Below are positions 48,140 through 60,174 of a stretch of 64,000 bases of DNA, in pieces; positions within the stretch are counted from its first letter, which is position 1, and the number at the start of each line of letters is the position of its first letter. Position numbers and translations under genes: made by a program. Where the stretch lies: contig CABFPE010000305.1 in the NCBI GenBank assembly GCA_900660155.1, positions 90,473 to 154,472 on the forward strand. The letters run 5' to 3'. This DNA comes from Hofstenia miamia. Lineage: Eukaryota; Xenacoelomorpha; Acoela; Hofsteniidae. A model generated the notes under the pieces. It saw nothing but the letters and a program-made list of their open reading frames with translations, had not been told where the DNA came from and did no database searches.

Positions 48140-48891
48140 ATTTGCAACCTGAACTGTTACTAGTTGTTCATTAAATATTACATGTAGCCATTACCAAAAT
48201 ATATTGGCTTAGTTAAATAAATTCTAATTGAACAACTTCCTAACCTACATTTACAATTACTACATGTAAGGTCATTATCTTGGTTGATTATAGGTCACTA
48301 ATTTAGATCTAAAATAATATTAGAATAACTCCTAGGGTTTGGTTATCCAACCATTTGCTCACAGTTAGTTATCTGATACATGTAGAAAGGAAATGCTAGT
48401 CAGCTAATCAAGACCCCTACACCTAACATAAGTGCACTTTTGTGATCTGGTACAGAAACCCTAGAATCATTCCCTGTGATGTATCCAGACCACTACTAAA
48501 CACCACTCAATTAGCTCAACATTGTATTAAATAATCAAACTGTTAATAAGATGAAAAATAAGAATTCTAAGTAAAATTCTTTATCAAATTCTTACAATAA
48601 GTTTCAATGTATTTATAGAAATTGCAAAAGAAGTACCTGTCAACTCAAATTTAAACTTCTGCCAAGATGGCAGCTATAAAATAATGTAAGCGTCATTTAG
48701 TCAAAAATATTTTTATCAACAGATACAAATATCTCTTTTTTGACACATATTTTATTCTTGGTTACATTTTACAAATTAATCTGAAATGATAGCAACTGAT
48801 CTAATTATAATATTTTTAATCAACTCCTTTTTTTTCTTATTCTCTTCTGCTACATTTGCAGCTTATTTCTGATTATTTGGATGATGCTACA
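48140..48891 (-). repeat. Family X LTR, truncated, minus orientation
   Basis: Minus-strand TGTAGCATCATCCAAATAAT at 48,891 matches the start of the family X LTR, and homology continues through GCCAATATATTTTGGTAATG near 48,200. The far end is lost. It interrupts a minus-strand pol remnant. Confidence 0.6.
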
Positions 48892-48923
48892 ATGGAAGAA
48901 GGTTTATGTTCTGATAAACAGTG

Positions 48924-50620
48924 TTACTTGTTTAACCCTTTAAAATGAAAGATAAGAAAGTTCATTTTCAGCACTTGATGGTTTTCTTTTTCTGCAAGGG
49001 AAAAATTCCTCACAAACATGCACAGTTTACTGTACAGAAGTTGTTCACTGGGTTCCAAGATGGAGATTATAGCCTTATTGATAAAGTGTAATATGGCAGA
49101 CAATCTACTACATATGATTAATAACCCACATAGCACAACCTGAGAAATGTCAGAAATCCTCAACTCATCAAAATCTGTTTTTCATGTGCACCTGGTAAAG
49201 CTTGGGTGCAATTGCTACAATGTATGGTTGCCACATGACTGGAGTGAGAAGAATCTTTTAGATCAAATTTCTATCTTGCTTTGTTTTATTAATGCAATGA
49301 GAATGCACATTTATTAAAGCAAATTGTGACATAGGAGGAGAAATAGATTTTCTACCACAATGTTCAGAGAAATCCTGGAGTAAGTGACATGAGCCACCCT
49401 TATCCACTGCAAAAACAGGATTTGAAAGGTATTCTATACTATGAGCTTCTCCCAAGTAATGAAACTACACTGGAAAAGTTAAAAGCAGCAAATAGAGAAA
49501 AACATCTAGAATTGGTATAACAGAATAATGGAAGACAACAAATTTCTTTGGGAACCAGACAAAAATTGCTGCAGCTCAGCTGGAATGATTTGACTAACCT
49601 TCCATATTCCTTCAAATGTCCATTTATTCAGGTAAATATTTCAATTCCTAGAATGATATAAAAGATACCTTGATGAATTATTTGCCATAAAACCACCTCA
49701 ATTTTGATAAGAGGATAGCTATAAGTTAAAGAAAAGATGGAGACACATTGTACTACAGAATGGCTCATATTTTGTGATTAAAAGCTGATGTTCTATTTTG
49801 AATTGGAATTCACTAAGTGATTCAAACCATCTCATGAATATCATAGATCTATCTCTTGAGAATTACTTTAGGTTGGAGCATACTGTAAATTCTTTTCCTA
49901 ATAGGAAGTGACAAAATTGCTTTATGCATTTTAAGCTAACCTCTTCAGTTTTGAAGATTTATAATTTTCATGGGAGTTCCATAGTTTTGTGCTAAAGCAT
50001 TGAATTTAACATTCTTTACCATTGATAATCTGGCTTCAACAAGCTCTGATAGCAACTGTGCTTGCTTCACAATCAAGAATAAATTGTTGATTGTAATTGG
50101 TTGCATTGAATCAGGCATCTTTATAAATTTGGATTTGATTAATTCTAGTTCTTCCTGGTGCTTCTAATTCCATTTGAACATGTACTTCTTTTTCATAAAA
50201 TTTGAAATGTTACTGGGTTTCTCAGTCATGTTTGGGTAAAATGCTTGTAGTAATTAAAGAATACCATTATCTGTGACAATTCCTTTCTTGTTTTAAGACA
50301 TGTAATTCTATCTATTACATCTTTTCATTGTTTTTCTGGGTTATTTGATCAACTGAGATGTGTCTGCCTAAAAATATTTCATTATTTTATTCATGATCTG
50401 GCATTTGTATGTTTGGATTCCATATTAGCCCTGGTGACAATAATAGGGGCTTTATGCTTGTTCAATTAAATTTTTCATCTGTATTTGAAATTTTTTGCAC
50501 TGGTTTGACACTGTGTCAGGAATCAATCATGACTCTGAAATCAGGCTTGTGGTGTGGTTAATCCAGACTATTTTCCATTGATGTGGTTCTAATTTACCAT
50601 CTACTTCCAGACAAAATCTC
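48924..50620 (-). pseudogene. Ty3-type pol remnant (RT/RNase H and integrase)
   Basis: On the minus strand at 50,225-50,320 the frame reads LKTRKELSQIMVFFNYYKHF, the standard RT-RNase H junction of Ty3 elements (compare KTxKELRSFLGLxNYYRRF). Further down, 49,258-49,455 reads HLLQDFSEHCGRKSISPPM and NVHSHCINKTKQ, which resembles the integrase HHCC zinc-binding region with one cysteine changed. Then 48,924-49,163 has ICSRLSAILHFINK, like the DRLSKxxHFIP start of the integrase core. The order on the minus strand is correct for pol. Stops are frequent and no open pol remains. Confidence 0.55.
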
Positions 50621-51006
50621 TCTATTCTGGTGATAAACTTTGTATTTCACTTCACACTTTCACTCTTTTATTTAAACTGCTAATGTATTTCAGCTAAATT
50701 TGTAAATGCTCATGTATTGAGTAGAAAACTTTTATCTTAAACTGTTATTGACATTGGTCAGGAGATCATATAAAAATAATTATCTTTCTTTAGTAATTTA
50801 GATCAACATTTAACATCCTAACATACTAAGTGTTGTCTAATTTACAAATCACTTCTATCATTAAGTAAAATAAATAACAAATCTATTTACAGAATAATTG
50901 GAATAAGCAGTTGAACAAATGCAATAGACTGTAGTCATAAAATAGAGTTGTCAAGTAGTAAGCAACCAACTGATGATGAAGTTACATTAAAATACATCAT
51001 CAACCA

Positions 51007-51230
51007 CAACTCTGTAATGGGGTTCCCATTCTGCTTCCTCCTCTCTCACAGCAGCTATATTTGTGAAAGATGTTGCCACAGTAGATAAGGGCAAAACCTA
51101 AATAAATATTTTCAAGTAGCATAGACAAGCAAATCTAGAAATGAATCATGATAATTCTAATGTTAAAAATCTTACTGTATACATATTGGTTAAAATGCTC
51201 CTTAACCTACTGTCTCATGAATAGTACTGA
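51007..51230 (+). repeat. Copy of the post-LTR repeat seen at 41.8-42.4 kb
   Basis: ACTCTGTAATGGGGTTCCC, GCTTCCTCCTCTCTCACAGC and AACCTAAATAAATATTTTC line up with 41,836-42,280. It sits between the gag-like and pol remnants on the opposite strand. Confidence 0.5.
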
Positions 51231-51435
51231 ACACCACAAACACATAAGGTTCTAAAGTGTGCAGAAGCAGTTTTTCAATATTTGTACAATATGAAGCCAT
51301 TACAGTATTTTTGAAGTGTAAACTTTTGACAATTTTTCTTCATTTGGAGAGAACTTTCATTAGATTTGTCTGAATCTGTTGAATTTGAAGAGACAGAACA
51401 AATTGAAATTTCTTGCCTAACTGACATTTTGTATG

Positions 51436-51645
51436 CTATGTTGTTGGCCTGAAATCATTCTTTTGTAAAGTGTTGGTCTGGGATTTCTTTATTAGGCTCT
51501 CCTCTTGCAATTGGGAGATATATGTTTCTTGACTTGCTGACTTTTTCTCTAATTCAAGTACCTTATCAAAGAGGCATTGTAATGTAGCTTGTACGTTTTG
51601 TGAGATGAATACAGTAAAAAATCCACCTTGATTTGCTTTTGACAT
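51436..51645 (-). pseudogene. Possible gag start of the minus-strand element
   Basis: A 69-codon minus-strand frame starts MSKANQGGFFTVF and has a coiled-coil-like LFDKVLELEKKSASQETY segment. It lies upstream of the pol remnant on the same strand. The assignment to gag rests on position and coiled-coil character only. Confidence 0.3.
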
Positions 51646-52865
51646 TCTAAAAGGTTATAGCTGTTGCATGGTGAAATCATTTTGGTTTGAATTTTTTTGG
51701 GAAGTAGTTGGTTTGTTTTTTATAGTTTTAATTTATCTCATTTTGATCTGTGGGTATTTCCTCTTTTAGATTCTAGTGTATTAATACATTTTAATGTCTG
51801 ACAAGTTAAGTTGCTGATTCTAGTTATCTGCTTTAGTTGTTAATGCTATTTTGATTAACTTTCTCAGAAGATTTGAAATCTCTGTTTTTAAGTTATCACT
51901 ATATACAACTTTTTGTACATTATTTCATTTCAATTTTGTTATGACTCCCCCACCATGTGTGAAACTGATTACTTCCTTGGAATTAGCTTTTAAAACATTT
52001 TGCCGTCACAATGAACACCAGTTCACATCAAAAACAGATTTCTCTTGTCAATGATAAGTTACAATTTAATGCTGAATGCACAGTTTGCTGTGTAATAGCA
52101 AGTTTTGAAAAACTGCATGTTTTGGTTACAGAGCATTTCTACCACGTAGCTTAACTTACTAGGTTATTTAACAAGGATTGAATTTGAATATGATTGTTAC
52201 CATGTGTTGTCTTAATTAATTAACTTCTATTGTTGTCATATTTAACAAGGACTTTAAATTTGAATCAAGTATGAAGTTTGCTTTGTAATGTATGATTTAT
52301 TAAAGTTAAATAAAAAAACTGTTTTTTTTTTCCAATTGAACTCTATATTTCCATTTGATGAAATGATTGCATTTTCAAGATTACTGCAAATTCAATATTA
52401 TGATATCCACTGTATAATGGTTTTTCTCTTAACAAGTGAAGTTTGGACTGCAGATTTGAATTGAATACAATGGCTGCTATGTACTTTTTATAATGATTTT
52501 CTGCAACCTGCAGTGATTACCATTTAACTCTTTCTTGCATGACTTTTATAGAACCAATCTACAAATTTTTTAATATACATTTTAATTTTATTATCCTCAG
52601 CAAACTTGATTATGAAAAATTTATCAAGATATGCTTGTAGTTCAAGAGAAAATTTAATGTATCAAATATGATGCATCATGCAATATACGTGCATTTTAAG
52701 TTTTACTTCTGGTTGTGTTAAATGGCATATATTGATGCTACATATTAGATCATTTGTAGGAATGTATCAAATATAATTCATTATGCATAATGGGAGTAAA
52801 AATTTATTTAACATTTTTTATAAATTTAAGACATTAGTACAAGAATATGTGCACAATTATATATC
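51646..52865. other. AT-rich stretch, right edge of the CpG-poor block
   Basis: No gene or repeat was recognised. CpG remains rare up to about 52.7 kb and becomes ordinary after about 52.9 kb. Confidence 0.4.
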
Positions 52866-52867
52866 TA

Positions 52868-53652
52868 TATATCAGATCAAGTAAACAACAAACTAAGTTT
52901 TCTAGATGTGTGCGCACATAATTTTACTAAGAAATACGAAACTAGTTGTTACATAAAAAAGACAAATTCTGGATTATACATTCCTTACCATTCAAATTGT
53001 AACAAAGCATACAAAATAAATACAATCAAAGCTTTGTTTAATAGGGCTAAACTTACATCCTCAAATTACAAACACCTTACAGATGCCACCAACAAAGTTT
53101 TTAAAATACTTGAAGATAATGGTTATCCGCACAAATTAATCAAAAAATATTCAAGCACTTTATTTTGCAATAACAAAGAAGACAATAAAATAGAAAAGCT
53201 TGATGAAACCAAGATCAATGTCTATCTAAAGCTTCCTAATGTATGTAACCAAATTCAAAGTTTAAAAAAAAAATAACAACTATGAGTACAAATTTAAAAT
53301 GGACAAAGATCGTTCCTATATTTACATCGCATAAAGCTAAAGATATGTTCCAAAATAAACATCCAATTCCAAAGAATTTAGTTTCCACTGTTGTCTATAA
53401 TTATAAATGTGATGATTGTGAAAAATCATACGTCGGGGAAACAAAGGACATTTGGTAACAAGAATGAAGAAGCATATTAACGGACACCTAAGATCAGAAA
53501 TATTTATGCAAGAACACCAAGCAAAAGAAAAAAATTTTACATACAACTAAGAACACAACATCCTAAAATAGGCGAAGCTTTAATAATCAGGCAAACAAGG
53601 AAACATCAATTACTAAATAAGCAACAAAGCATGATAACATTAAATTTATTCT
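52868..53652 (+). pseudogene. Penelope-like element fragment (RT end and GIY-YIG)
   Basis: VNNKLSFLDVCAHNFTKKYE, then SGLYIPYHSNC, match the C-terminal part of a Penelope-like reverse transcriptase. After a linker with INVYLKLPNV and a stop, VVYNYKCDDCEKSYVGETKD and RMKKHINGHLRSE give the GIY-YIG endonuclease start. The 5' part with the RT catalytic motif is absent, as is normal for 5'-truncated copies. A frameshift and stops show it is dead. Penelope-like elements target-prime with an RT plus GIY-YIG nuclease. Confidence 0.75.
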
Positions 53653-53859
53653 AGTGTGCATGCAGTAATTTTGTATTATAATAGTGTAGTCAATTATAAA
53701 TATTTATTTCCCCGCATATTTGTTACTGATGCAGATTTCCAGAATCGAAACCGGTCTATATTTTTCATAGATATCATATATATAATTGATAGTGATTTGA
53801 AAATATCTACAATAATTTATTAATAATAATAGACGGATCTTATGCTCAGCTGTCTATTC

Positions 53860-55470
53860 AACAATATTGATTTTTCATGATCTTTAATTAGTAAGGCTTC
53901 AGATATTTTTGGTATGTTTGATCTGAAAATTATTCTAAAATTGTCCGTATTGATATTATGAATGTGCGTGAATACTTCACATTAAAGATGTCCATTTTTT
54001 TATGTTAGGATTTCCACGTTTCAAAATGTCGTACAGTCTCACCGATGTATGTCTTTCCACAGACATCACAATTATATATTCGATGAGGCTAGCGATGATG
54101 GAATCCGATGTTCATTTTGAAGCAAATCAACGGCCTTATTGATGTAAAAATAGTAACAATTTTCGATTTCTTTAGTAAGTTATTAATTTTCATGATGTTC
54201 TTGCATAAATTGGAATTGTTCGGTGTTAACTTTAAATTAATGTTCTTAAATTTATCATTAATGATATTTTTGATGTAATTGTGTGGATATTCATTTTATT
54301 CATGTGTTGCGTATAATTGATCTACATTGCGTAGAATTTTAATCATTAATTCATAGGTTGATGATAGTATCATCATTTTGTTGCAAAGACATTTGATGGT
54401 GTTTGATTTACATTTTCCATCACAATAAGGTATAAATGGAATATATATACAGTATTGGCCAAAAGTTTGGGAACAGTAACCTGTCTAAAGCGTGTTTTAT
54501 GCTATTTCCTGGAAACTTCGTAAAATTCCTGGAATTCCCAATTTTTTCTTAGAATTTACAACAGATTCATTTAGCCAATCAAATTAACACAACCTTAGGT
54601 TTACACACAATACATTTTCACTGAAAAGCACTATCATTATAGTGTGCAATATGGTTCGTGGTAGTGAAATTTCACCAACAAAGCGTGCTCAAATTTATAT
54701 CTTGTACGAGAAGGGGTACAATTATCACGCTATAGCTGTTAGAATGGGCGTGTCAGTATCTTCGGTATCCAGAAGTGTTACTCGCTATCAGCAACTGCAA
54801 AATTTTTCCTCTTGCAAGCTCTCTGGAAGACCAAAAGTGACAACCGCTCAGACTGGCCGTCTCATTGACCGTTACGTCGTCAATCAACAATTCTCTTCAT
54901 CTTCTGAAGTCAAAGCAAATCTAGGTGCAGTAGTGCAGAATGTATCAAAACGTCAATTGAATACTATCTTTGACATTCCATCGTGCAAACCGGCAGCCAA
55001 ATCCCCATTATCTTAAAGAACATTCGAGACTGGTCGCGCTTCTGCAGGCAATACCAACACTACACCCCTGAGATGTGGCATCAAGTAATTTTTAGTGACG
55101 AATCCAAGATTTGCCAGTTTACATCATACCGGCCACACGTTCGGCAACCAAGAAACCAAAGATTCAACACACATTACACAAGATATTGTTTATTTTATTT
55201 TTAAACTTTAAGGCACTTTTTTCATTGTCAAATATTCCAAATATATCATCAATATATATTTGATATAATGAATATTCACTATAATCAAAACCACTTACTA
55301 TTATGGCAAGCATTGTCATAGGGTGTTCTAGAATGACCCCATGGCCATACCTTCAATCTGGTTCCATAAGTTTCCATTAACTAGAAATGAAGTATTTAAA
55401 ATTTTGTTATTTCTGAAGATGACTAAATTATAGTCGAAAACGTTAATCAATCAATTTATTCTATTCCAAT
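53860..55470 (-). pseudogene. Penelope-like element, split by a Tc1 insertion
   Basis: On the minus strand from about 55,390, the text NGNLWNQIEGMAMG is followed by YQIYIDDIFGIFDNEKSALK, where YIDD is the RT catalytic motif. At about 55,178 it is broken by a Tc1-like element and resumes at 54,449 with YIPFIPYCDGKCKSNTIKC. It goes on to YNCDVCGKTYIGETVRHFET near 54,000-54,090, the GIY-YIG domain. A stop and frameshifts are present. It is a different copy from the plus-strand fragment at 52.9 kb, with only moderate similarity. Confidence 0.75.
54450..55178 (+). mobile_element. Tc1-like transposon, 3'-truncated
   Basis: The left end TA-CAGTATTGGCCAAAAGTTT is a typical Tc1-like terminus at a TA site. 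The transposase frame starts at 54,642 or, better, at the Met of MVRGSE at 54,651. It has a paired helix-turn-helix (SPTKRAQIYILYEKGYNYHA, then MGVSVSSVSRSV), SGRPKVTTAQ as linker, and after a frameshift WHQVIFSDESKICQF with the first catalytic Asp. The second Asp, the Glu and the right end are missing. It interrupts a Penelope-like element, so it is younger than that element. Confidence 0.8.
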
Positions 55471-55498
55471 TAATATAAATCTTAGTAAAATATGCTTC

Positions 55499-55499
<1 letters not shown>

Positions 55500-55530
<31 letters not shown>
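55500..55530. repeat. TA microsatellite
   Basis: About 15 TA units lie just upstream of the Penelope-like copy. The stretch 55,531-56,039 has no recognised feature. Confidence 0.8.
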
Positions 55531-55536
<6 letters not shown>

Positions 55537-56039
55537 GTAGATGTATACGAAATTTAGGTAATATAGAATTACTTCAAAGCTCTACTAATAAGAAAATATA
55601 TTAATGTATACATTGTTAACTTATAACCATTTTTTTAGTTTTGTGCATCATTAAGGTATAATAGAGAAGTGAATTGTAAAGACCTACTTTCGATTGAACT
55701 TAGCCATGATCGTCTTTTCTGGTAAAAAGGTAACCATTCTTTTTTGTAAAATGCTCTCAATTTCATTTATTAAATATGGGTTCAAAATGGGCTAAGAATT
55801 TTAAATTGATGGGCTGAGCCTGGAAACAATGGACAGAGCTGATGGTTTTTTCAGTGCACTCAGCCTATTTCCATCTCCGAACCTACCTAGATACATAATT
55901 TGAAAATTTCAATGACACCTGTTCTGTTGTACATATAAATGTCACCCCTATGAAAAAATCTTCGATCCGCAACTGTGTAGCTTTAAGTTTGTGCTGGAAA
56001 CATAAGTGCTTTCAATGCACCCAAAGTTTTATGCTGTGC

Positions 56040-56290
56040 TTTCAAAGTTTAGAACGCAACAACGATATTCCAAAAACTTAGTTTCATCACTAGCTTACAA
56101 ATATTACTGTGATGATTGTAATAAACCATATCAGTGAAAATAAAAATTAATAAACACTTGAGAAATCATCGAAATATAGAAATGATTACACATCACCGTT
56201 AATGTGGAAGATTTCTAATAACAGGACATCCTAGAACTGCAGAAGCAATGTAAATAAAATTAATAACAAGCGGCAAATTACTTTAATTAA
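56040..56290 (+). pseudogene. Penelope-like GIY-YIG fragment
   Basis: NLVSSLAYKYYCDDCNKPYQ corresponds to the start of a GIY-YIG domain, followed in other frames by HLRNHRNIEM and GHPRTAEA. It is a third, shorter relic of the same superfamily. Confidence 0.55.
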
Positions 56291-56727
56291 TGATTTATCA
56301 AAATAAATCACTTCCGCGTACAGCGTTCCTTTCCTTATTCCTTTGAGTGGATTTATGCCTCAAACGTCTATATACCTATTGATTTTTTAAAACCTATAAC
56401 CTAACTTGTAAATTAATTCAAAAACTATTTCGATATTATCTTGGATATTTATTTCAACTCCACTAAAGAAGGCTATTTTGAATCTCAACACAGGAATTTT
56501 AAAGATACGTATTATTGGACCCCAATTAGTACTTCATTAGAAGATTTATTGCCATATTTCATTGTAATGCTTCGAAAATAAACTTTTTTAAAATAATATT
56601 AAGTCACTCAAGTATTGTGCCTGCATTCCAAGAAGGGTAGAAAATGTCAGTCATAGCTACTTACATTTCCTAGAAAGTGATATTAATATAAAACACAGTT
56701 AATTTATGCTTAGATATAGAATTCACA

Positions 56728-59700
56728 TTAATTCCAAATAGGCTCTTTGAAAAACGAAATAGATGTCATAGAGAGATCTACTGGTTCCAATTCAAATATA
56801 ACAAAAGTATTTACTTCTGGATTAGGCTTAAGATAATACTTTGGGATATACAACGTAATCTGTGGTCCCTGCCCCGGCCAATATCTTCCTAAATTTCTAC
56901 CATTTAACCAAATAAATCCTCTCTTGAAATTATTAGGCTTGATAAATGTATCATTCCCAAAGGAACAGTTAATGATACATCTTGCTGTAAAGAATCCTGA
57001 ATCATTACTGTTTAGGCTTACACTAGCTGTAAGATTATTGAAAATTTTACTAATATCGAGAACTGTATTTTTCCATCCAATTAGTTCATCTCTTTTGTTA
57101 ATGACGACATCTCCGACAATTCCCTTGCGTTGATCATTTAGTTGATTTCCAAAGTTGATTCTTCCTTGATTTTGAACCAAGAAATACATAGCATCACTTT
57201 TTGCAATGTCATCAGAAAGTTGAATGCATGAGTGGAACATCCTATTGTTGAAAATAGTACCAATGAATTTTGTGTTTGAGGACTTTTTAACAAAAATACT
57301 TGCCGAATCCCTAATCGAATTTGCCGTAAAGCAAATCTCCGAGTCTTTAGCATAGTTGTTCGGCGAAACCGTTTCATACAAAATGAAACCGTATCCACAA
57401 CCTAATTTTTCCATATTAATAGCTTTCTCTGAACTTATTGTAGAAATTTTAATTGTGTCCATTACATCAAACACTCTTCCCACAAATTCAGTCTTTAGAT
57501 TAGAAGCATAAGCTGTCTTTGTAGTGTTCGCGGGCACTGTTAAGTTGAAATTTTTTAGACGTGCTCCTACAATCTCGCTAAACTTTGTGTAAAAATATTG
57601 TGTTATATCGCCAGATTCTGTCATTGGGGCAGAGTAGTCGTAGCTGGTGACATCGTAAACTGTTGTTCCCTAAAATTACATTGTCATTCATTTCAGTAGT
57701 TCATTAATATCTCCATCATTGATTTCATGGAAAATATTTTTGGTATTTATCGATCATCAGGTTCACGTATATATTTAAAAGTTAGAGTTTGGCGTTGCAA
57801 TCAGTCACTACTATTGACGGCGCAGCCGGCTGAGCGACATCTATAGAACTGGATTAGACTGTATAATATTCTATATGGAAACCATATAAAGCCTATAGCC
57901 CTGTAAGAACCGTACATGGAGAAAACAGTATTATGGAACTATCTATCTTAAAAAGGTTCATCATGCGCTCACAGGCAATCTGATTAATAAGACATGACCG
58001 AATCAATGTTAAATGTCACTACCACATCAATCAGATCAAATGCGGTTTCCTTTTTATGACACATTTCGTTTTAGTTATCAATTGGCTCAGCCGTCTAAAT
58101 TTTCCGGCGGCTGGCTGATCTAAAATGTGTCGGCAGCTCCGGCTAAGTCAGCTGGCGCCCAGCTTTAATTTAAGTACGTTAAAGTTATGTTGGTTTTCAT
58201 AAAAATTATTTTCCTGATTATACAATGACTACCTAAGTAAACATGTACCAATTTTTAATCTACACTGTCAAAATTAAAATTTAGCCAGAGGTCTTAATTT
58301 AGAATACTTCTTCATCCGCTAGTTTTCCTTATAAATGCACGGAAAATAATCTAAGCTGAGAAATTTCACAAACCTGATGGCAGAAGAGTAAGTAGCAGGA
58401 TTTTCTGCCGGGGGAGATCTCAGTTGTGATAAAATGGAGTGACAAAAAGCAGGAAGGCATTGCGAAATTGTCAAAATATTGAAAAGATAGACACTGGAAA
58501 TATATTTCACCACCTTAGTTTTTAATATTTTCTTCAATTTTTTACAATTTGTTTATTTAATGATCAAAATCAATGTTAAAAATCTGTCGAAGCACATGTT
58601 CCATGCCTCCCTAGGGTATTCCACTGCCTGATGGTGGTTTGGTTGGAATTCCTATCTATTGCGCACTACAAATTAGCTAAAAACCATAGGAATGCACAAT
58701 AAATTTTTTACTACTAAGTAAATTATAAGATAGCAGAATATTAGATCGAAATTAGAAAAATTCCACTGTGAATCCATCGACTTAGTGAAATTGAATAAAA
58801 ACTAGTACTTGTATGCCAACCTAAAATTGCTTAAGGCTTTCAAACTTATGCAACTATATAACACAAATTATTGATATAGTAGAATGGTCACAGTAAAATT
58901 CGAAGATTCAATGAATTTTAGAGAAACTTTAGGTAAATAATAACCTACATTTTTAATTGCCCAATTCAAGTAAAGTTACTTACTGCAATAAAGCTATTTG
59001 CACCACTCCAATATCCAAAACTGGTTCCCCCTTCAAACATGTAGGTGTTGACCGAAGCCTTTAATGATAGTAAGAAATCAAGTTTGCCAATGAAGTTATC
59101 AATATTTGTGTGAAAGTATGATAACATCCCCCAATGTGTCATCCATCCACTATAAAACTCGGAATTCACACGTGGTCCACCGGTACCATATAAATTTTGA
59201 AGATCAAAATATAAGCTCATTATTTCATTTGTAACTATTTTAGGACCAAAGTCTACAGTAGCTAGCATTGAATCGGTAGTTCCACACTTTAAACTAGTTG
59301 GGGGATCTACTGTAAAAAACACGATGTCGTCACCCAAAGCCTCTTTAAAGATTTGGTGCAGCTGCTGTAAATAATAGTTATCACACTGATAATAACTACC
59401 ATACTCATTTTCAACTTGAATTGAAATTATATTTCCCCCATTGGCATATAGATGAGGTTTCAACTTTGGCAATAGTTGTTTATACCATCTTCGTACATAA
59501 AACATGTACTCTGGATCAGAAGTGCGCACTGTGATATTGCTGTTTGCGAGAAACCATGGCAATCCTCCGAACTCCCATTCCGCGCAAACATAGGGGCCAG
59601 CACGAACAATTAAGTTTAGGCCAAGCTCATTAGTGATACTTATAAAATTCTCAATGTCTGCTTGTCCTGTGAAATCAAACACACCGTCCTCTTGTTCATG

Positions 59701-59940
59701 AAAGTTCCACATCACATATGTTTGCACAGTATTCAAGTTTGCGGCTTTCATTTTCATTAATCGATCTCGCCAGTATTGGTAAGGTACTCGAACATAGTGT
59801 ATGCTTCCCGACGCATACTGAAACGGCTTACCATCCTTTAGAAATTGGCGATTTTTCACATCTACAGTAAATGATCGTTCTTCAATTGTAACTGATGTTA
59901 GCAAACATGCTGCAATCAAAATTGGCCAACAGCGCATCAT
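56728..59940 (-). CDS. GLB1: Beta-galactosidase, GLB1 family (GH35), 2 exons, 632 aa
   Basis: Exon 1 is 58,984-59,940 and exon 2 is 56,728-57,669, joined by a GT-AG intron in phase 0 (the reading runs SFIA then GTTVYDVTSYDYSAPM). The protein is a glycoside hydrolase of family 35 that removes terminal beta-galactose from glycoconjugates, in lysosomes or secreted. Residues 1-19 (MMRCWPILIAACLLTSVTI) form a signal peptide. QVENEYGSY carries the acid/base Glu at about 179, and VNSEFYSGW the nucleophile Glu at about 261. The substrate-pocket text GPYVCAEWEFGGLPWFL and the C-terminal beta-domain text WLNGRNLGRYWPGQGPQ are intact. Length is close to the human enzyme (677 aa). No break was seen, so it should be functional. 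Promoter elements were not identified; a TA run lies 190 bp upstream. Confidence 0.95.
57670..58983. other. Intron of the beta-galactosidase gene
   Basis: This 1.3 kb intron has a GC-richer patch at 57,810-58,160 with CAGCCGGCTGAG and GGCGGCTGGCTGA words that may be a small decayed element. No clean inverted ends were found. The rest is AT-rich. Confidence 0.45.
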
Positions 59941-60121
59941 TGATTTCGCAAAGCTACTAAACCCGGAATTGAAAATGTTTACAAATTATTGATTGGAATG
60001 CGCTTTTTGTGTTCATTACCAAATTCCTTTTAGTGTTAGGGATTATTCTTGTGAAGTTTGAAGAAATGGTTAAAGCATATTGGAAATGTAGAACGTTTCC
60101 AAGATAACTACCAAATTGCAA

Positions 60122-60174
<53 letters not shown>

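Noticed and set aside
49258..49455. First read as reverse transcriptase fingers (PVFAVDKGG, LLQDF)
   Set aside because: It lies downstream of the RT-RNase H junction on that strand, so the integrase zinc-binding region fits the gene order better.
25160..52700. RIP-type mutation as the cause of the C loss
   Set aside because: The changes are at CpG, giving TpG and CpA. Classic fungal RIP acts mainly on CpA, and the window has animal genes.
57810..58160. GC-rich patch with CAGCCGGCTGAG-like words as a MITE
   Set aside because: The proposed ends match poorly and no target duplication was found.
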